42,069 nucleotides of DNA from Verrucomicrobiaceae bacterium (GTDB lineage: Bacteria; Verrucomicrobiota; Verrucomicrobiia; Opitutales; Intestinicryptomonadaceae): positions 1 to 42,069 of the forward strand of contig SUVO01000021.1 of the NCBI GenBank assembly GCA_015061955.1, in the 5' to 3' direction. The position numbers and the translations under genes are program-made. The notes under the pieces were generated by a model. That model worked only from the letters and a program-made list of their open reading frames with translations. It was not told where the DNA came from and made no database searches. Below, piece by piece: positions 16,212 through 25,978 of the stretch. Each line of letters begins with the position of its first letter. Position 1 is the stretch's first letter.

Positions 16212-18563
16212 TTTTAAAATTTTTGTAGATAGAGATTTCGGGAAGCATTCGTATTTTGTTCCTCGTTCAAGATTTGGCTTGCAAGCCATTTCAAAGATTA
16301 GCTCGCCTCCATTTTTAATATCGGCATAATCTAAATAATTTTTATTCCATATTTTGCCATTGAGTTTTACTGAGGCTATATAAACATTTTTAGAAGAATT
16401 ATTTTTTGCCTTTATTTTCAATAATTTTCCGTTTGGCATTGTAATTTCTATATCCTTAAAAAGAGGTGAGCCAAATGGATATTGTAAATCAACAGGGCAT
16501 ACTGGATAGAAGCCTAGAGAACTAAACACGAACCATGCAGAAGTTTGTCCGTTATCTTCATCACCTGCATAACCATCTGGAGCAGGGTGGTAAAGCTTAT
16601 CCATAACTTTGCGAATCCAATATTGAGATTTGTAAGGCGAGTTAGTCCAATTATACAAATAAATTCCGTGTTGAATTGGTTGATTGCCATGCGCATACTG
16701 ACCAAAACCAACAATTTGCATTTCACGAATTTCATGAATTACAAACGAGTATCCACCTTTGTCGAACACTGGAGGCAAGGCGAATATTTGGTCTAAAGCT
16801 TCTTCAAACTTTTTTGTACCACCCATCAAATTTGCCAAACCTTGAACATCGTGCATAATTGCGAATGAGTAGTGTAAGCTGTTACCTTCAGTAAAGTCGC
16901 CACCCCACGAAAATTTATTGAAGTTTGGATTGAAATTTCCGTTGCTATCGCGACCAACCATTAGATTGTGCGATTTATCAAAAACATTTCTATAATTGAG
17001 GGAGTTTTTCTTAAATGCGTTTACTAAGCTATCTTCTTTCTTTAGACTTTTACCTAATAGATATGCACAGTAGTCGGCATACGAATACTCGATAGTTCTT
17101 GAAGCACTTTCTTTTACGCCTATGTCGTTGGGTACATATCCTAATTTTTCATAACTTTCAACGCCCCATCTGCCTACAGTCTTAAGAGTAGGGTGTTGCG
17201 TTTTTGCACTCTTTACAGATGCTTGCCAAAGTGTATCGAGCATTTCTTGTGGTACTAAATTTTGCAGATGCGCACTTGTTGCTATTGAGATTGAGTTGTT
17301 GCCTATCATACAATCGAAGTACCCCGGACTTGCCCATTCAGGCAACCAACCACCTTCTTTATACGAGTTTACCATACCCTCTATTACACCTTTTGTAGTT
17401 TCGGGGTAAAACAAATTAAAGAATGGGTGTACAGCTCTGAATGTATCCCAATAACCATTATCGGTATACATTTTACCCTTACAAATTTCGTTGTTAAATG
17501 GGCTTCTATGTTGAATATTGCCATTAGCACCAATCTCGTAAAGTTTGCGTGGATACAATAGTGTACGATACAAACACGAGTAAAATTTGCGAAGGTTATC
17601 AATGCAATCTAAATCGTTGTCTAAGACTTTAAAACGCCCCAACTGCGTATTCCAAATTTTTCTACCTTCAGCAGATACATCTTCTAACGACTTGTTCTTA
17701 AGCTCGAGCATATTTTGTTCGGCTTGCTCAAAACTTATGAAAGACGATGCAATGCGAGCTTCGATTTTCTCTTTTGCATTTGTTTTAAAACTCACAACTG
17801 CGCCTGCGTGATTGCTCGAAATTTCATTTTTAGCCGAAGTTTCTTTGCCTTCGTTGAAAAGAATTACGTTGTCAAACGACTTGTTAAATATAATTACAAA
17901 ATAGTTTTTGAAGTCTTTAGGAACTCGTATATTGTTGCGTTTTTTACTTCCACACGAATACGAACTTGTTCCGACAATCATATTTTTTTCGGGAATAACT
18001 TTGATTTCAGAACCTTCGTCAAATGCGTCAATTACAATATTAGCATTGTTGGTTTGGGGAAATGTAAAACGCATAATTGCACAACGTTCAGTTGGGGCAA
18101 CTTCGGCGTTGATATCGTAGTCGGCCAAGTACACACTGTAATAATTAGGTGCAACTGTCTCGCTTTTATGCGAGTACCAACTCTTGATTTTATGAGGATT
18201 TAAACTTTTTTTCTCGACTGTTGGCATTAACGAGAAGCAACCATAATCCCCAACCCACGGACTCGGTTGATGCGATTGGCGAAACCCCCAAATGTAGTTA
18301 TCGGCATAATTATAGAAAAAACGCATCTTATATTTTTCGACTTTGTCCGACAATGTTTGTACAGTCCAGTGATTCATTGCGTGAGGTAGCGCTATAATTG
18401 GATATAGATTACCATTCGACAACGATGGCACATTTAATGTTCCCATTGTTGGAACAACAAAACGTGTAAAATCGTTATTTATTTGAGTGTTTTCTTGTTT
18501 GTCACACGCAACAAATAACGAACAAATTACGACTATTAGAAAATTTTTTAAATAGTTTTTCAT
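16209..18563 (-). CDS. GH92-family lipoprotein, alpha-mannosidase type
   Basis: The 784-aa protein has a lipoprotein signal (lipobox LFVAC, Cys20). GH92 enzymes are calcium-dependent exo-alpha-mannosidases that trim N-glycans and other mannosides. Visible family motifs are FRQSHQPSPWVGDYG (about 94-108), DNGYWDTFRAVHPFFNLFYPE, KEGGWLPEWASPG (the catalytic-acid region) and the C-terminal GDEDNGQTSAWFVFSSLGFYPVCPV. The first domain is the beta-sandwich and the second the (alpha/alpha)6 barrel; length is typical. It follows the GH101-like gene by 3 bp. Which mannose linkage it cuts cannot be read from the sequence. Confidence 0.92.
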   Translation of the reverse strand: MKNYLKNFLIVVICSLFVACDKQENTQINNDFTRFVVPTMGTLNVPSLSNGNLYPIIALPHAMNHWTVQTLSDKVEKYKMRFFYNYADNYIWGFRQSHQPSPWVGDYGCFSLMPTVEKKSLNPHKIKSWYSHKSETVAPNYYSVYLADYDINAEVAPTERCAIMRFTFPQTNNANIVIDAFDEGSEIKVIPEKNMIVGTSSYSCGSKKRNNIRVPKDFKNYFVIIFNKSFDNVILFNEGKETSAKNEISSNHAGAVVSFKTNAKEKIEARIASSFISFEQAEQNMLELKNKSLEDVSAEGRKIWNTQLGRFKVLDNDLDCIDNLRKFYSCLYRTLLYPRKLYEIGANGNIQHRSPFNNEICKGKMYTDNGYWDTFRAVHPFFNLFYPETTKGVIEGMVNSYKEGGWLPEWASPGYFDCMIGNNSISIATSAHLQNLVPQEMLDTLWQASVKSAKTQHPTLKTVGRWGVESYEKLGYVPNDIGVKESASRTIEYSYADYCAYLLGKSLKKEDSLVNAFKKNSLNYRNVFDKSHNLMVGRDSNGNFNPNFNKFSWGGDFTEGNSLHYSFAIMHDVQGLANLMGGTKKFEEALDQIFALPPVFDKGGYSFVIHEIREMQIVGFGQYAHGNQPIQHGIYLYNWTNSPYKSQYWIRKVMDKLYHPAPDGYAGDEDNGQTSAWFVFSSLGFYPVCPVDLQYPFGSPLFKDIEITMPNGKLLKIKAKNNSSKNVYIASVKLNGKIWNKNYLDYADIKNGGELIFEMACKPNLERGTKYECFPKSLSTKILK

Positions 18564-18566
18564 ATC

Positions 18567-20363
18567 TTATTTTTTTAACATTATATACCATTTAGGTTTT
18601 ATTTCATTACCTTCAAATTTTACAGGAGTATCGTTGTAATTGCATATTATACGAGTTCCACTTTCGTAGGTTGTCTCGTAGACATTTTTTTCAATCATTC
18701 TATGCGATTGCATAAACTCTGTTTGTAAATGTTTGATTTTTTCGTACTCAATATAAAATTTTCTGAGTGGTTCAAGGTCGGAATAATCAATGTAATAATA
18801 CGATGGGCGACCACCATATTCAATAACTTTAAGCACTCTATTTGCTGGTGTATCTAAGTAGGCGTAAGATTCTTTTACATCTGAAAATTTATCTTCGCCA
18901 CGTTCGTATGGTGCATCTATTGTTCCATAGAATGGATTTGTTAAAATTATACCATGATACACTAATTCTGTTAGTGGTATAGGGTGGTCGATAAGTCCAT
19001 AGCCTTGTCTGAGTGTTTCTAAGCCTTGCCAAGTTACATACAAACCATAGTCGAGTGTTTTAGCAACGTGGTCTAATGCACGTTCCGAGCTATATCCACC
19101 AAAGGCATCTCGCAATTTTTGATTAACTTTGTTTTGCCATTGTGCCATTTGTTTGCGATTATTTGGGTGGCGTGGGTCATGGCATGGTGTTGGTTCTCGA
19201 GCACTTGTTACATCTACATGGAACGAACCATTCAACCCCATTTCTTTGAACTTTGCAATATCTTCATCTATCAGACGATTACAAACAGTCTGGAAGCACG
19301 AATTGTAAGCTTGTCCACCTGGCCAGAACGTATATTTGCGAGGTTCGCCTTTTAGATCTTTGCATACGTCTTCTAATGGCAGACGTTTTGCTTTGCCATA
19401 ATAGAAGCTTGTGTGGTTTACGTGGACAGTCATTCTATAACCAAGCTCTTTACCAAGTTTGATTGTTTCTAACATTTTTGCCTCACCACCAAATTCTTGA
19501 GGAATAGGGAACATATCAGGAAATGGACCATCGTGTCCTCCTTTAAGCCAACCAACTAAACATACTTCAGCCCAGTCAACGCCAATGTTTTTTAGGCGTT
19601 TTAAGATATTCTGAACATCATCAAACGTATGGTCTACAACGAGAGGAAAATCTTGTTTTCCCCAGAGCTCGTACGGATATTTACGGCGATCGCAACGACC
19701 AAGTTTTATGCGAACATATGTTGATTTTGTTGTGAAATCGAGTGTAGGATTATTTTTTATACGTTCTCTTAATGGAACAACTTCGCCTCTATCAAGTTGG
19801 TATTTGCGATAAGTTCTTGCCATACCACTGTAATTTGCATCGCTTCCTTCAAGCTTGTAGAAGTCTATAATAATATCTTCGTATGGTTCAAATTCAGCTC
19901 TGTCTAAGCGAAAGCGAGTGTAAATTTTATAAACACCGTCTTTTACATCAACAATTAGTTGTTGTTCTAATGCTAAGCCTTTTATTATACCAACAAACGT
20001 ACCTCGAGGCGACTTTACACCATACATCATTACATTGTTTTGCCAGCAACGATATTTTCCATTCTCGGCACGAAACGTTCCAAGATGGCTATCTGGAGTA
20101 ACAAAATATCCGTCTTCGCCTTTTTTAGCAGTAGCCCAAGTTGGCAAATGAACTAAAACATCTTTTGTTTTACGTGGAATTTCACATGTTGGCACCTGAA
20201 CACGCCAAACCTTTTTTTCAATCTCTTTTAATGGATATTGCTTTACAATTGCTTTTTGTTTGTTGTCGGCAAATTCAAATGTTACATTGGCAAATTTATC
20301 GAATGCCGATGCACTCAATGATATAAATAATGTCAAGAAAGTTAATGATATGTTTAATTTCAT
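18567..20363 (-). CDS. Secreted GH101/DUF5696-like TIM-barrel protein, putative glycosidase
   Basis: The 598-aa protein has a signal peptide (MKLNISLTFLTLFISLSASA), an N-terminal beta-sandwich (to about 200) and a TIM barrel. The segment GSFHVDVTSAREPTPCHDPRHPN carries an Asp on a barrel strand followed by a Cys/His/Pro-rich loop. This resembles the nucleophile strand of GH101/GH129-type enzymes and DUF5696 proteins acting on mucin O-glycans. GYRMTVHVNH and WAEVCLVGW are other strand motifs. Assignment to a GH family is inference. Paired with GH92 it suggests host-glycan breakdown. It is preceded by a terminator hairpin and a possible promoter (TTGTCT-N18-TAAAAT on the minus strand), so this gene and GH92 may form their own transcript. 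Confidence 0.65.
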   Translation of the reverse strand: MKLNISLTFLTLFISLSASAFDKFANVTFEFADNKQKAIVKQYPLKEIEKKVWRVQVPTCEIPRKTKDVLVHLPTWATAKKGEDGYFVTPDSHLGTFRAENGKYRCWQNNVMMYGVKSPRGTFVGIIKGLALEQQLIVDVKDGVYKIYTRFRLDRAEFEPYEDIIIDFYKLEGSDANYSGMARTYRKYQLDRGEVVPLRERIKNNPTLDFTTKSTYVRIKLGRCDRRKYPYELWGKQDFPLVVDHTFDDVQNILKRLKNIGVDWAEVCLVGWLKGGHDGPFPDMFPIPQEFGGEAKMLETIKLGKELGYRMTVHVNHTSFYYGKAKRLPLEDVCKDLKGEPRKYTFWPGGQAYNSCFQTVCNRLIDEDIAKFKEMGLNGSFHVDVTSAREPTPCHDPRHPNNRKQMAQWQNKVNQKLRDAFGGYSSERALDHVAKTLDYGLYVTWQGLETLRQGYGLIDHPIPLTELVYHGIILTNPFYGTIDAPYERGEDKFSDVKESYAYLDTPANRVLKVIEYGGRPSYYYIDYSDLEPLRKFYIEYEKIKHLQTEFMQSHRMIEKNVYETTYESGTRIICNYNDTPVKFEGNEIKPKWYIMLKK

Positions 20364-20458
20364 AGTCTTATTCTAACGTAATACTCTTTTATTTTATCCT
20401 AAAAGTACTAAACAAGACAAGCAGATTTATTGACATTAAAAAGCTTTTTTAGACATTT

Positions 20459-20491
20459 AAAACGCCCAACTTTTTAATAGTTGAGCGTTTT
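20459..20491 (-). terminator. Terminator after the mutarotase-like gene
   Basis: AACGCCCAACT (20461-20471) pairs with AGTTGAGCGTT (20479-20489) with one C-A mismatch. The stem has A and T runs on both sides and lies 12 bp past the stop of the minus-strand mutarotase-like gene. Confidence 0.75.
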
Positions 20492-20502
20492 TTTTATTAT
20501 AT

Positions 20503-21507
20503 TTATTTTTTTGGAACTTCGTAAAAATCGTAGCGATTTGTCCAAGAAAACGTTTTGTTTGGCTGAATATTTATGAGTATCCAAGGTTCTATACACTGAG
20601 TTTTTGCGTTTGCCCACAACAAGAGGTTAAACATTGGTTTGTCGCCTCTGAGTCTAACAGCGGCACCAGTTGCATTGTTTTCAATACAAAAGTCGTTTAG
20701 TTCAACTTTATTTTCGCATGGAATATCTCGATACAACACACGTTCTGGTTCTACAATTGTGCGCGTGAATGTAAGCTTTTTATCTTTCAAAATCGAGGCA
20801 TCTTTAACTATTGCAAAACCCTTTATTGTTGGCAGAAAATCGCCCTTTGTTGGGGTAAACGATAACTTCATTGTTATAGGTTTACTTGATGGCGTGTTAT
20901 CGAGCATAAAGAAGTTGTGGCAATAGGTGTTTGTTGATATTACGTTGTTGCCTGTATTCTGAAGTGAATGCGAAACAAGCATTGTTGATGTACCTTCAAC
21001 AAGCTCTATTTTCTTACTATATATATAGCTTGCAACACTACTATTGATAGTTTGTGTATATATAACAGCGTTTTTTTCGACTTTACATGTCCAATTACCT
21101 TTATCGAGTATTTTATAAAGGCGACGGATATTGTAAGGTTGATTATCTGGTTTTTGGAGAACTCCAACACCTATCTTTATAAATTTACCACCAACTTTTG
21201 CGTTTTCATATCCAATTTGTGCAAATTCTTCGGCTGGTCCACAAACAGTATCGTGGTTATACGGATCATACTTTGGAAAGAATTCGCCATAGTAAGAGTG
21301 TCCGTTCCAAGTTAAGTCGTAAATTTGTCCCGACCAATCGAAGCGTGAACCCCTGTAATAATTGTTGTCGATTCCAGTTTGCGTTGCAACTTTGGCTTTT
21401 ATCTGTCCGTTGCTGATTACTGCCGATGGGTAGCCTCTGCCAAGTTGTTCTTTGGCAAAGGCAAAAGAGCATATCAATAATGTAAAAGCTATTATGTATT
21501 TTTTCAT
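20503..21507 (-). CDS. Secreted galactose-mutarotase-like protein
   Basis: The 334-aa protein has a signal peptide (MKKYIIAFTLLICSFAFA). It carries an N-terminal NGQIKAKVATQTG...YYRGSRFDWSG segment, which I recognise from periplasmic proteins of the galactose mutarotase-like superfamily found beside glycan-degrading genes. The rest is beta-rich with few helices, as expected for the super-sandwich fold, and has a central NTYCHNFFMLDN motif that could hold a catalytic or sugar-binding His. It may bind or epimerise a sugar released by its neighbours. It is separated by 62 bp from the DUF5107 protein gene upstream and is probably co-transcribed with it. Confidence 0.65.
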   Translation of the reverse strand: MKKYIIAFTLLICSFAFAKEQLGRGYPSAVISNGQIKAKVATQTGIDNNYYRGSRFDWSGQIYDLTWNGHSYYGEFFPKYDPYNHDTVCGPAEEFAQIGYENAKVGGKFIKIGVGVLQKPDNQPYNIRRLYKILDKGNWTCKVEKNAVIYTQTINSSVASYIYSKKIELVEGTSTMLVSHSLQNTGNNVISTNTYCHNFFMLDNTPSSKPITMKLSFTPTKGDFLPTIKGFAIVKDASILKDKKLTFTRTIVEPERVLYRDIPCENKVELNDFCIENNATGAAVRLRGDKPMFNLLLWANAKTQCIEPWILINIQPNKTFSWTNRYDFYEVPKK

Positions 21508-21569
21508 TGTATATATAAAAATGTTGTGCCGTCTCGATTTTAAGACGGCACATATTATGAAGATATTTC

Positions 21570-24500
21570 TTACTTTTCTTCAAGCATTACTTTCGACCAC
21601 AATGTTGATGGTTTTAGTTTGAGCGATGCTTTGAAATCTTCGTTAGCTTCTTTGCAACGCTTTAAGCCCTTTAAACCAAGACCACGTATATAATGAGCTT
21701 TTGAGTTTATACCTTCAACAGTTTTACCTGTTGTACCTTCAGCACCATAGAAATTTACGTAGCTTGTTACAAAAGCTTTGTCACCTTCGTTCTTGAGGGT
21801 ATCGAACAAAGCACGAGCAATACCAAAATGACCTAACTTCTGGAATGCTTGACCTTGCCAGTAGCGATATTCTGTGTATTTTACATTTACTTCAGTAGCT
21901 TTTTTATAGTTTTGCATAGCTTTAGCTTTATCGCCAAACTTTTCGTAAGCTTCGCCTATGAAGTAGTAAATTTGTGCATCGCGTGGACGACGTGTGTCGA
22001 ATACAAATACCTGATGATTATCTGGGAATTTAAATGCGTCGTTATAGCGTGCCAATGCTTCGTCTAAATTACCTTCGTTGAGCTTTGCTTTACCAGCCAA
22101 CAAGAGAGCATCAACATATACGTCGTGGAAGTTTGCTACACCTTCGCGTGTTGGGAAGTAGCATTCTTTCAAGAGTTTCAATACATAATCGTAATCGCCG
22201 ACAAATGTGCCTGTGATAACCTCGTTTGCAAGTGGATAATAGCGCTTTTCGGCAATCTTGTGATTTGCTTTAAGAATGTCATAACGCATTTTTACATCGG
22301 CACCCATAGCTTCGAGAACTTGGTCGTATTCTTCAAAGAACAATGGTTGCGATTTATCAAGGGAAATTGCTTTTGCATAGCATTTTGCTGATTCTGCAAA
22401 ATCCTTTGTGTATTTCCAATTTGCGTATCCTAAGTTGCGCCATGCCATTGTGTATTCTGGATTTAACTCAAGACATTTTTTCCACTCAGCCATACCAGCG
22501 AGTTGTTGTTTATCGTAGAGAATGTTGCCCAAGTAGTAGTGAAGTACATCGCTATTTGGATAGTATTTTTCAATATTACGCAACAATTTGAGCGTTTCTA
22601 AACGGAATGGATTACAATAATCAACAGGCAATTTGAGAGCTTTTTTATAGAGCGATTTTGCTTGGCTTACATCACCAGCTTTTTCTGCAAAATAACCAAG
22701 CCACATTTTTACCGTTGGATATTCTTTCTTTGAGTCAATATATTTCAACAATTCGATAGCATCGCTATCAAAACCATTGTGCATATACTTCAATGCAAGC
22801 TCAATGTATGATTCAACTTCATCACGCATCAAGGTTGTGAAGTCTGAACCACCTTCCATAATTTGTTTTTCACGCATTGCATACGAGTTTACAGGCGAGA
22901 ATTTCAATATACGTTCAACAATTGCCTTTGCTTCGTTTGTATTGCCGAGCTTACGCAAAATTGTTGCCTTTAGATTTAGGGCAGGGAGGTTGTTGCCATT
23001 GTATGTTATAGCTTCATTCAAGCGATCAATAGCCATGTCGAAGTCGCCTTGTGTAGAATATATCTGAGCCAACTGGAAATTGCCTGCCGAGTTGAATGGA
23101 TAATTCCAAATTGCACGATACAAATATTCCATTGCTTCATCAATTCTGCCTTCGGCTTTGAGAACTAAGCCCAAGTTATATGTAGCTTCGCAATCCTTCG
23201 GACGTGTATAGTCTTTCATCTGACGTTCCATCGCCTTGCGAAGATATTTTTCTGCTTGTACATTGTCGCCACGCAAACGCCAGTAAACGCCCATTTGAGT
23301 ATTAGCACGTGTGTCTGCTGGATCACGACGCAATACTTCCATAAAATAATCAGTAGGTTTTATGTATGGATTATGGAATTGCAAATTACGCAACCCAACC
23401 AAATAACATTCTTCGTTGTTTGCAATATCTTTTGGGAGCTTTGGTCTATCTACAATTGGTGGCAATGGTTTTGAAGCATCAACAACAACAGGATTATAAC
23501 GCAATAGAGTTTTTCCATTTGCTGATGTTAACAAAACAGTTAAATCGTTTTCTTTGAATTTTCCATCAACAGATACTGTTTCAACAAATGGAGTATTTGG
23601 CGAAATATCAAATGTTTTTTCAAACTGACTTTTGCCATTTTTTAGAAGTGTAATTTTTACATTCTTTAATTCTTCTGTTGCATTCACACCTAAGAATACT
23701 TTGTTGTTTGCAAGAACTTCCATATTCAATGCTGCAACTTTCGAACCTTTCTTTACACCTTTTATATCACGAATACCATACCAGTATTTTGTGAAGGTTT
23801 TAGTTTCGTAAGGATATGTCCAGTTGTAGTCGGGCTGATTGTCTGAATATGCACCTTGCATCAATTCAATGTAATGACCAGCAGTATCGGTAAGAATTTT
23901 TGTAGGCCAGCCAGAATTTGGACCCCACGACCAAAATTTACCACCTTTTACAATGTGATGATTGCCCACAAGCATTGTGCCAGCTTTTTTACCATGGTCA
24001 TAACCTGCAATAAAGTCGTCTTTGAGATCGTGAACAAATATTGAATTACCACTTGGATGATCTTTCCACCACGAAGCATTTACACCAAATTTATATTCTT
24101 CAACATTTGTAAATGCTTCTTTTGTTATTGGCCAATGGCAGAAACTGTTTTTGCAGTGGAATGTGCCAAACTCTGTATTTTGTGGGAAAATAATCTGATA
24201 ATTTTCATCTACACGCGTCGATACATTCGACCAATATAACATAGAGTTGCTATTGTGTGTAGAGTTAATCAAACGTCCACTAATTTCCATATACGATTTC
24301 TTAGGATGAAGTGTAATACCAATTGCCCACGACATTCTATGACGTAATTCTGTTTCACCAATCCAAATTGTTTTGCTACCATCTGGTGATGTTTCAATGC
24401 GATAGTCTGATGGAATGTGCGATGTTGAACGGTGATGGTGGAATACGTTCCATTCTACACCACCAGAAATCCATGCGCCAGTCATACCAACATTTGCAGG

Positions 24501-24860
24501 CTTTATAACATCTTGATGATAAAAAATGTCGTAGCCGTTAGTTTTATCGATAGCGTAGAACAAACGTCCACCAATTTCTGGAAGTACGCAAAGCTTTACA
24601 TATTCGTTTTCCAAATACAATGCTTTGAACTTTTGATTTTTTCTGTTGAGCGTCATATTGTCGTTTAACGCATACGGATAAACGCTACGACGTGCACGTT
24701 GATACGACCAGTCGCACTCAAATATTGGTGCTTTTTCTGGTGCATTTAACTGATAAGAGGGCAATTCGAGTTCGCCTTCCCACGCTTTAACTTCTGCGTG
24801 TGTTGGAACTGCGAAAGCCAACATAGCCAGTACTGATGTTATAGTTAGTGTTTTTTTCAT
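21570..24860 (-). CDS. Secreted DUF5107 protein with TPR repeats
   Basis: The 1096-aa protein has a signal peptide (cleavage near PTHA-EV, residue 22). An N-terminal mutarotase-like DUF5107 domain follows (about 40-370), seen in ENEYVKLCVLPEIGGRLFYAIDKT, GGVEWNVFHHHRSTSHIP and the KFWSWGPNSGWPTKILTD motif. A beta-sandwich linker (about 370-470) precedes a C-terminal half of roughly 14 TPR helices, with repeats such as NLGLVLKAEGRIDEAMEYLYRAI. DUF5107 proteins usually sit in glycan-use clusters and probably bind or process a sugar; TPRs mediate protein contacts. It is the first gene of the minus-strand glycan operon, under a clear promoter divergent from the AraC gene. The precise activity is unknown. 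Confidence 0.8.
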   Translation of the reverse strand: MKKTLTITSVLAMLAFAVPTHAEVKAWEGELELPSYQLNAPEKAPIFECDWSYQRARRSVYPYALNDNMTLNRKNQKFKALYLENEYVKLCVLPEIGGRLFYAIDKTNGYDIFYHQDVIKPANVGMTGAWISGGVEWNVFHHHRSTSHIPSDYRIETSPDGSKTIWIGETELRHRMSWAIGITLHPKKSYMEISGRLINSTHNSNSMLYWSNVSTRVDENYQIIFPQNTEFGTFHCKNSFCHWPITKEAFTNVEEYKFGVNASWWKDHPSGNSIFVHDLKDDFIAGYDHGKKAGTMLVGNHHIVKGGKFWSWGPNSGWPTKILTDTAGHYIELMQGAYSDNQPDYNWTYPYETKTFTKYWYGIRDIKGVKKGSKVAALNMEVLANNKVFLGVNATEELKNVKITLLKNGKSQFEKTFDISPNTPFVETVSVDGKFKENDLTVLLTSANGKTLLRYNPVVVDASKPLPPIVDRPKLPKDIANNEECYLVGLRNLQFHNPYIKPTDYFMEVLRRDPADTRANTQMGVYWRLRGDNVQAEKYLRKAMERQMKDYTRPKDCEATYNLGLVLKAEGRIDEAMEYLYRAIWNYPFNSAGNFQLAQIYSTQGDFDMAIDRLNEAITYNGNNLPALNLKATILRKLGNTNEAKAIVERILKFSPVNSYAMREKQIMEGGSDFTTLMRDEVESYIELALKYMHNGFDSDAIELLKYIDSKKEYPTVKMWLGYFAEKAGDVSQAKSLYKKALKLPVDYCNPFRLETLKLLRNIEKYYPNSDVLHYYLGNILYDKQQLAGMAEWKKCLELNPEYTMAWRNLGYANWKYTKDFAESAKCYAKAISLDKSQPLFFEEYDQVLEAMGADVKMRYDILKANHKIAEKRYYPLANEVITGTFVGDYDYVLKLLKECYFPTREGVANFHDVYVDALLLAGKAKLNEGNLDEALARYNDAFKFPDNHQVFVFDTRRPRDAQIYYFIGEAYEKFGDKAKAMQNYKKATEVNVKYTEYRYWQGQAFQKLGHFGIARALFDTLKNEGDKAFVTSYVNFYGAEGTTGKTVEGINSKAHYIRGLGLKGLKRCKEANEDFKASLKLKPSTLWSKVMLEEK

Positions 24861-24916
24861 GATTTTATATTTTATTTAGAAATTCTTTTCCGAAAATATC
24901 CAGACTTGTTGTTTTC

Positions 24917-24945
24917 ATTTTAGCTTTATATTTATAGATTGTCAA
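24917..24945 (-). promoter_or_regulatory. Sigma70-type promoter of the glycan operon
   Basis: On the minus strand TTGACA (24940-24945) is followed after exactly 17 bp by TAAAAT (24917-24922), about 55 bp upstream of the DUF5107 start. This is the best promoter match in the window. It lies in the 162-bp gap shared with the divergent AraC gene, so AraC-type control here is likely. Confidence 0.7.
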
Positions 24946-25022
24946 ATTTCAAAAAAATAACATTATAAATAAACTTTTGACATCACACAAAAATACTTCA
25001 AACTATTTAGAAAAATTAGTTT

Positions 25023-25946
25023 ATGAGTTTAAAAGAAAAAAATATTTGGGAACAATACGCCGATACTCAACTTAGAATTTGGCCCGAAAATAATTTTGCT
25101 GTTAATCTGAATGGCACTCAACGTAAGTCGGTTTTTATGCCACAGAAGATTTTCAATAAAGCTAAGGGTATATCAATGGCTCCATCGTTGCAGATTGATA
25201 TACTCGGGAAATTTCAGATACTTACAATGGGATTTGCATCGCATACAAAAGGGTATTATCATTCTCGAATAAATAAAAACTTCTACGATATGATGATTGT
25301 CATCGATGGTGAATTGTGTATGAAAAGCGATTTACAAAAGGCATCTTTAAAGAAGGGCGAAGCTCTTTTGTTGCCTCCTAATCATCTGTGCGATTCGTTT
25401 GTGCAGAAAAAGAATGCAAATGTTATGTATTTGCATTTTGAAAGTAATACACGTTGGAGCAGGCGTTTTGGCAATTCGATAAAAACTTTAGCAATAAAGA
25501 ATTTTTCTGAATTGTTTTGCCTTGTAAATCTCTACACCAAAGAGGTTTTTAGTCAGAAACCAAATTTTCGATTGCTTGAAAATTTTGCAGAAAGCATTTC
25601 GTTGTATGTAGAAGATGCTTTTCCTATTCAAAATATAAGTGCCAATTCTATCGATATAAAAACTTGGATTTTATCATGTGATAAAAAGCAAGATTGTACG
25701 CTTACAAACGCGTCTAATCATTTTGGAACATCTAAAATATTTATTGAAAATGTGTGTAAAGAACAGTTCGGTGTTAGCTTTAAAAAGACAGTTTGCGATG
25801 TCCTTTTAAAACAAAGCATAAATTTACTTCGTGAAGGTAAAACGAATGCCGAAATTGCAAAAATATTGGGATATTCCGATGCTTACGCATTCTCAAAAGC
25901 GTTTAAGAATAAATTTGGTTTGTCTCCTAAAATGTATTATTCTTGA
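25023..25946 (+). CDS. AraC-family transcriptional regulator
   Basis: The 307-aa protein has a cupin-like sensor region (about 70-145, with SLKKGEALLLPPNHL) and a C-terminal double helix-turn-helix domain (about 205-307) ending in EIAKILGYSDAYAFSKAFKNKFGLSPKMYY, the AraC signature. The first helix-turn-helix is less typical than the second. Such regulators bind a sugar and activate a divergent operon. Here the neighbour is the DUF5107/mutarotase/GH101-like/GH92 operon, making it the likely target. The next gene, an EamA transporter, begins 32 bp after its stop and may be co-transcribed. Confidence 0.88.
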   Translation: MSLKEKNIWEQYADTQLRIWPENNFAVNLNGTQRKSVFMPQKIFNKAKGISMAPSLQIDILGKFQILTMGFASHTKGYYHSRINKNFYDMMIVIDGELCMKSDLQKASLKKGEALLLPPNHLCDSFVQKKNANVMYLHFESNTRWSRRFGNSIKTLAIKNFSELFCLVNLYTKEVFSQKPNFRLLENFAESISLYVEDAFPIQNISANSIDIKTWILSCDKKQDCTLTNASNHFGTSKIFIENVCKEQFGVSFKKTVCDVLLKQSINLLREGKTNAEIAKILGYSDAYAFSKAFKNKFGLSPKMYYS

Positions 25947-25978
25947 CTTTTATTTGTGTAATTTTTGTATGTAATAAT

